DNA of 35,554 nucleotides from Bacteroidales bacterium (GTDB lineage: Bacteria > Bacteroidota > Bacteroidia > Bacteroidales > SM23-62), in NCBI GenBank assembly GCA_016783865.1, contig JADHVS010000025.1, positions 1-35,554 of the forward strand. Direction: 5' to 3'. Both the position numbers and the translations under genes were made by a program. The notes beneath the pieces are model-generated. The model saw only the letters and a list, made by a program, of their open reading frames with translations. It had not been told where the DNA came from and did no database searches. Positions 33,016 through 35,554 of the stretch are shown piece by piece. The first letter of the stretch is position 1. Each line of letters starts with the position of its first letter.

Positions 33016-33819
33016 GTGGAAAATGCCATCAGCATATTTACTGATAAAAAAGAGGAATTTCAAAAGCTTAAGCTTCATGAGGATCTGAATTGGGAAAAAT
33101 ACAACCTGATGTCAATAAGCCATCATTCCACTGCCATTGAAGGATCGAGCCTGACGACGACCGAGTCTCAATTGTTGCTTGATGAAGGGATTACCCCAAA
33201 GGGCAAACCTTTTGAACATTCACAGATGGAAAAGGACCATTACGATGCTTTTAAGTTTGTTGTAAAAGAGGCTGCAAAAAAGCTGAAGGTAAGCCCGGAA
33301 TTCATCAGGAATGTTGCTGCAAAGGTCATGCATGGCACGGGCCAGGAATATAATGTGCCGGGTGGCCGGTTTGATTCATCAAAGGGAGATTACAGAAAGC
33401 TTGGAGTTTTCACTGGTGAAACGTCTTATCCAAACTTCCGGAAGGTTGAAGGAATGGTCCAGTCATTGTGCAATCAGCTGGAAAAGAAAACAGATAAGGT
33501 AAAGACAGTAAAAGATATCTATGACCTGGCTTTTGACTTTCATTATGATCTGGTCTCGGTTCATCCTTTTGCTGATGGCAACGGCAGGGTTTCCCGGCTG
33601 ATGATGAATTATATATTGATGTACCATGGAGAAACCCCGGTGATCATTCACAAAGAGGACCGACTGGAATACATCGATGCATTGAAGGAATCCAGAAAGA
33701 TAGAAAGTACACAACCCATTAGGAAGTTTCTATACGCACAGCAGACAAAGCATTTTGAAAAGCATATCGAGGCCCGGCGGTCAGGCGAAAAGGACATATT
33801 TTTCTCCCTTCTGGCCTGA
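33016..33819 (+). CDS. Fic-domain protein (putative AMP transferase) with N-terminal inhibitory motif
   Basis: The 267-aa product is read from a GTG at 33016; an in-frame TGA at 33004 leaves no ATG upstream. The Fic active-site motif HPFADGNGRVSR is complete (His183 to Arg194). The N-terminal segment STAIEG (Ser38-Gly43) matches the (S/T)xxxE(G/N) inhibitory motif, with Glu42 expected to block ATP binding, so this is a class II, self-inhibited Fic. The target is unknown. It is convergent with the ATPase gene (32 bp between stops) and follows a truncated gene, so it may have arrived by insertion. The start is weak and a slightly different one is possible. Confidence 0.88.
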   Translation: MENAISIFTDKKEEFQKLKLHEDLNWEKYNLMSISHHSTAIEGSSLTTTESQLLLDEGITPKGKPFEHSQMEKDHYDAFKFVVKEAAKKLKVSPEFIRNVAAKVMHGTGQEYNVPGGRFDSSKGDYRKLGVFTGETSYPNFRKVEGMVQSLCNQLEKKTDKVKTVKDIYDLAFDFHYDLVSVHPFADGNGRVSRLMMNYILMYHGETPVIIHKEDRLEYIDALKESRKIESTQPIRKFLYAQQTKHFEKHIEARRSGEKDIFFSLLA

Positions 33820-33851
33820 GAAAATATTGGAGAACTATTTTTATGATTCCA

Positions 33852-35174
33852 TTATTGATTCCCAGTTATCCTGCTTAAATCTGCCATCAGGAAACCAGCG
33901 TAAAGCGGGAGGTTGATGAAGTCATCTTTCAGGATAAAATTCCTGGGAGAAGTCCGGATAACATATTTTGGATTGTATTTCTGCGCATAGCTTCTCAGGC
34001 TTTTCAGGTTCCTGCTTGTTCCGCTCTTCACTTCAACAGGGTATATAATATTGCCTGATTGTACAATGAAATCAACTTCTGCCTTACTTTGGGATGTCCA
34101 GTAAAACAAATCCCGGATTCCTGATGCGACCAATTCGGTGGCAATGAAATTTTCAATAAAGGCACCATTGTATTCTCTGAAAAGTTCCGTTGGTTTAAGA
34201 ATTATATCCGATGTTATATTTAACATCGCTCCCAGTAATCCCGTGTCGGGTAAATAGACTTTAAATTTGGTATGATCAGCATACCCTGAAAGCGGGATTT
34301 TAGGGGTATTTATGTGATAAACCATATGGATCAATCCCGCATTTTTGAGCCACACAAAGGTTTGCTCAAAGGTGAATGCACGGGCTTTGTTACTCACATC
34401 ACTGTATTTGAATTTTTTATTTTCTTTTGACAGCTGGTGCGGAATGGATTGCCATATTTCGGAGGTTTTGATAGCCTGGGATCTGTCCGTGTATTTTGAA
34501 AAATCTCTTTTAAAGGCTTCAAGTATTTCGATCTGGATTTTCCTTGATGAGGAAATGTCCTCATGATCCAGGTAATCCTGCAATACCTCGGGCATTCCAC
34601 CCAGGAATAGATACATTTTAAGGTGATCCAGTAATTTATCGTGCAATATTTCGGGGAATGCTTCAACCGATTTTGTATTTATCAATTTATCAGCCAGGAG
34701 CTCTTCGGTAAATGCCATCAGGTACTCAGTAAAACTCATCGGGTGCATGGTCATAAAATTGACCTTACCTACCGGGAAACCGGTGTTTTTACCCAGACTG
34801 ACTCCGAGCAGTGATCCGGCTGCAATGATATGGTATTCCGGGGCTTGCTCACAGAAGTATTTCAGGGATGTAAGCACTTCCTGTACTGCCTGAATTTCAT
34901 CGAAAAAAAAGAGTGTGTTGCCGGGAACTACTTTTTTGCCAATGTAAAGACTGATATTGCTGATTATTTTCTGAGGATTCAGGCTGCCCTTGAACAGGGT
35001 TTTAAGATCCGGTTCCTGTTCAAAGTTCAGATAAACCAATTCAGAATACTCCTTGTTTCCGAATTGGTTAACCAGGTAAGTCTTGCCAACCTGCCTGGCT
35101 CCCTGCAATAACAATGGCTTTCGGTTACGGCTGTTTTTCCACAATAATAAATCGTTGTACAGTGCCCTTTTCAT
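33852..35174 (-). CDS. AAA ATPase with DUF4143 C-terminal domain
   Basis: The 440-aa product has a Walker A motif GARQVGKT (residues 25-32), Walker B LFFFDEIQ with Asp92-Glu93, a sensor-like HIIAAGSLLGVSLG, and then the DUF4143 region (about 200-375) with FVWLKNAGLIHMVYHI, KVYLPDTGLLGAML, GAFIENFIATEL and the nuclease-like block LFYWTSQSKAEVDFIVQ...YPVEVKSG. This ATPase-plus-DUF4143 family is widespread and patchy in bacteria and archaea; its function is unknown. The length is normal. It is convergent with the Fic gene. Upstream is an unusual array of repeated sites around a promoter-like element, suggesting specific, perhaps self-exerted, control. Confidence 0.9.
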   Translation of the reverse strand: MKRALYNDLLLWKNSRNRKPLLLQGARQVGKTYLVNQFGNKEYSELVYLNFEQEPDLKTLFKGSLNPQKIISNISLYIGKKVVPGNTLFFFDEIQAVQEVLTSLKYFCEQAPEYHIIAAGSLLGVSLGKNTGFPVGKVNFMTMHPMSFTEYLMAFTEELLADKLINTKSVEAFPEILHDKLLDHLKMYLFLGGMPEVLQDYLDHEDISSSRKIQIEILEAFKRDFSKYTDRSQAIKTSEIWQSIPHQLSKENKKFKYSDVSNKARAFTFEQTFVWLKNAGLIHMVYHINTPKIPLSGYADHTKFKVYLPDTGLLGAMLNITSDIILKPTELFREYNGAFIENFIATELVASGIRDLFYWTSQSKAEVDFIVQSGNIIYPVEVKSGTSRNLKSLRSYAQKYNPKYVIRTSPRNFILKDDFINLPLYAGFLMADLSRITGNQ

Positions 35175-35183
35175 GATTTATCT

Positions 35184-35292
35184 GCCAAAAAGTGCAACAA
35201 AGATATAAAATAATGTGCCAAAAAGTGCATTTAGATTAAAAAACATCTATCAAGAAGTGCAAAAATTGTGTAATTTTATCTCCTGAAAAGTG
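35184..35292 (-). promoter_or_regulatory. promoter with four phased operator-like repeats
   Basis: GCCAAAAAGTGCA occurs exactly at 35184-35196 and 35217-35229; weaker copies are ATCAAGAAGTGCA at 35249-35261 and a GAAAAGTGAG version at about 35285-35294. The AGTG cores are spaced 33, 32 and 33 bp, about three helical turns. On the minus strand TATCTTTG (35198-35205) fits the -7 TAnnTTTG element, 23 bp ahead of the ATG at 35174; a good -33 TTTG at the right distance is missing. The first site covers the expected transcription start and the second lies just upstream of the -7 box, as expected for repressor sites. Confidence 0.6.
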
Positions 35293-35321
35293 AGGCAGCG
35301 ATTGTTATTAATTTGAAAATC

Positions 35322-35364
35322 AAAAAGATAAAAATTATCTCTTTTTGCTCAGAGATTATCTCTG
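35322..35364. repeat. short palindromes between ATPase promoter and dispersed repeat
   Basis: CAGAGA-TTA-TCTCTG (35350-35364) is a perfect 15-bp palindrome. Just before it, AAAAAGATAA (35322-35331) pairs with TTATCTCTTTTT (35335-35346) with a 2-nt bulge. The 9-mer ATTATCTCT is present in both. They may be terminator-like or protein-binding; no gene is nearby on the plus strand to the left. The 35175-35533 gap holds only these and the neighbouring repeat features. Confidence 0.5.
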
Positions 35365-35374
35365 CGATTTTTGA

Positions 35375-35502
35375 ATCCTGCGAGCGCATTGGCTTCGCCG
35401 AACTCAGAAACTCGTTTCCCCGTAGCTTGCTGCGGGGTTAGCGAGCGCAATTAAAAATTTATATAAAGGATCGATGATTCCTCGCAGCTTGCTGCCTTTA
35501 GA
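35375..35502. repeat. dispersed intergenic repeat, right copies
   Basis: The segment 35397-35433 matches 114-150 at the left edge at 36 of 37 bases. Here the core can fold as CCCCGTAGC-TT-GCTGCGGGG (35418-35437), nine pairs with one G-U. It is bracketed by GCGAGCGCA direct repeats (about 35380 and 35440). A second partial copy of the core, GCAGCTTGCTGCCTTTAGA, lies at 35484-35502 and shares its tail with the left-edge copy. Confidence 0.8.
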
Positions 35503-35539
35503 TTTGCAAATTATTAGATATTAACTTTTGATAATGGTA

Positions 35540-35554
35540 ATGATGATGAAAAAG
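35540..35554 (+). CDS. possible start of a gene cut by the window edge
   Basis: The window ends in ATGATGATGAAAAAG, in frame also with an ATG at 35534. A Met-Lys-Lys start is typical of exported proteins here (compare the other signal peptides), and TAACTTTTG lies just upstream at 35522-35530 as a poor promoter-like match. Only five codons are visible, so nothing can be said about the product. Confidence 0.25.

Noticed and set aside
35184..35294. CRISPR array
   Set aside because: The repeats are only 13 bp, imperfect in two copies, with 19-20 bp gaps and no cas genes; they sit at a promoter.

Overview
The window looks like part of a Bacteroidota chromosome, most plausibly a free-living marine or sediment member of the Bacteroidales/Marinilabiliales type. 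The evidence is tandem SusC/SusD pairs, type IX secretion (T9SS) C-terminal sorting domains, lipoprotein signal peptides with a lipobox cysteine, TAnnTTTG-type promoters, fasciclin lipoproteins, low G+C, and few Shine-Dalgarno sites. No rRNA, tRNA or CRISPR was seen.

Positions 1-3442: a 27-bp tandem repeat and a dispersed repeat precede a T9SS-exported protein with three CBM9-like modules (325-2787). A hairpin terminator and a palindromic intergenic repeat separate it from a convergent small secreted protein of DUF4251 type.

Positions 3502-30499 form a beta-glucan (probably laminarin-type beta-1,3-glucan) utilisation locus built around a divergent promoter region at about 16.7 kb. The minus-strand arm is a tight operon: four-module fasciclin lipoprotein, SusC, SusD, fasciclin lipoprotein with an extra aromatic-rich C-terminal domain, SusC, SusD, and possibly the DUF4251 gene. 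The plus-strand arm is GH16 (T9SS, CBM6), MFS sugar porter, GH16 lipoprotein, a 1153-aa GH94/GH149-like glucan phosphorylase without signal peptide, a second T9SS GH16, a CotH-like T9SS protein, and the wreck of a GH30 gene. My model: surface and secreted GH16 enzymes cut beta-1,3-glucan, the two SusCD systems with fasciclin partners import oligosaccharides, the MFS protein takes sugars across the inner membrane, and the cytoplasmic phosphorylase releases glucose 1-phosphate. A GH30, possibly for beta-1,6 branches, has been lost. No GH3 beta-glucosidase and no HTCS, SusR or anti-sigma regulator is in the window.

Positions 30.6-35.5 kb are accessory: a membrane-anchored FlgO/TolB-like plus TPR protein broken by one extra G, a truncated tandem paralogue of it, a Fic protein with an N-terminal inhibitory motif, and a convergent ATPase/DUF4143 gene. 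Upstream of the ATPase gene lie four similar sites at 32-33 bp spacing around a TATCTTTG promoter element. The right edge carries a second copy of the dispersed repeat seen at the left edge, and possibly the first codons of another gene.
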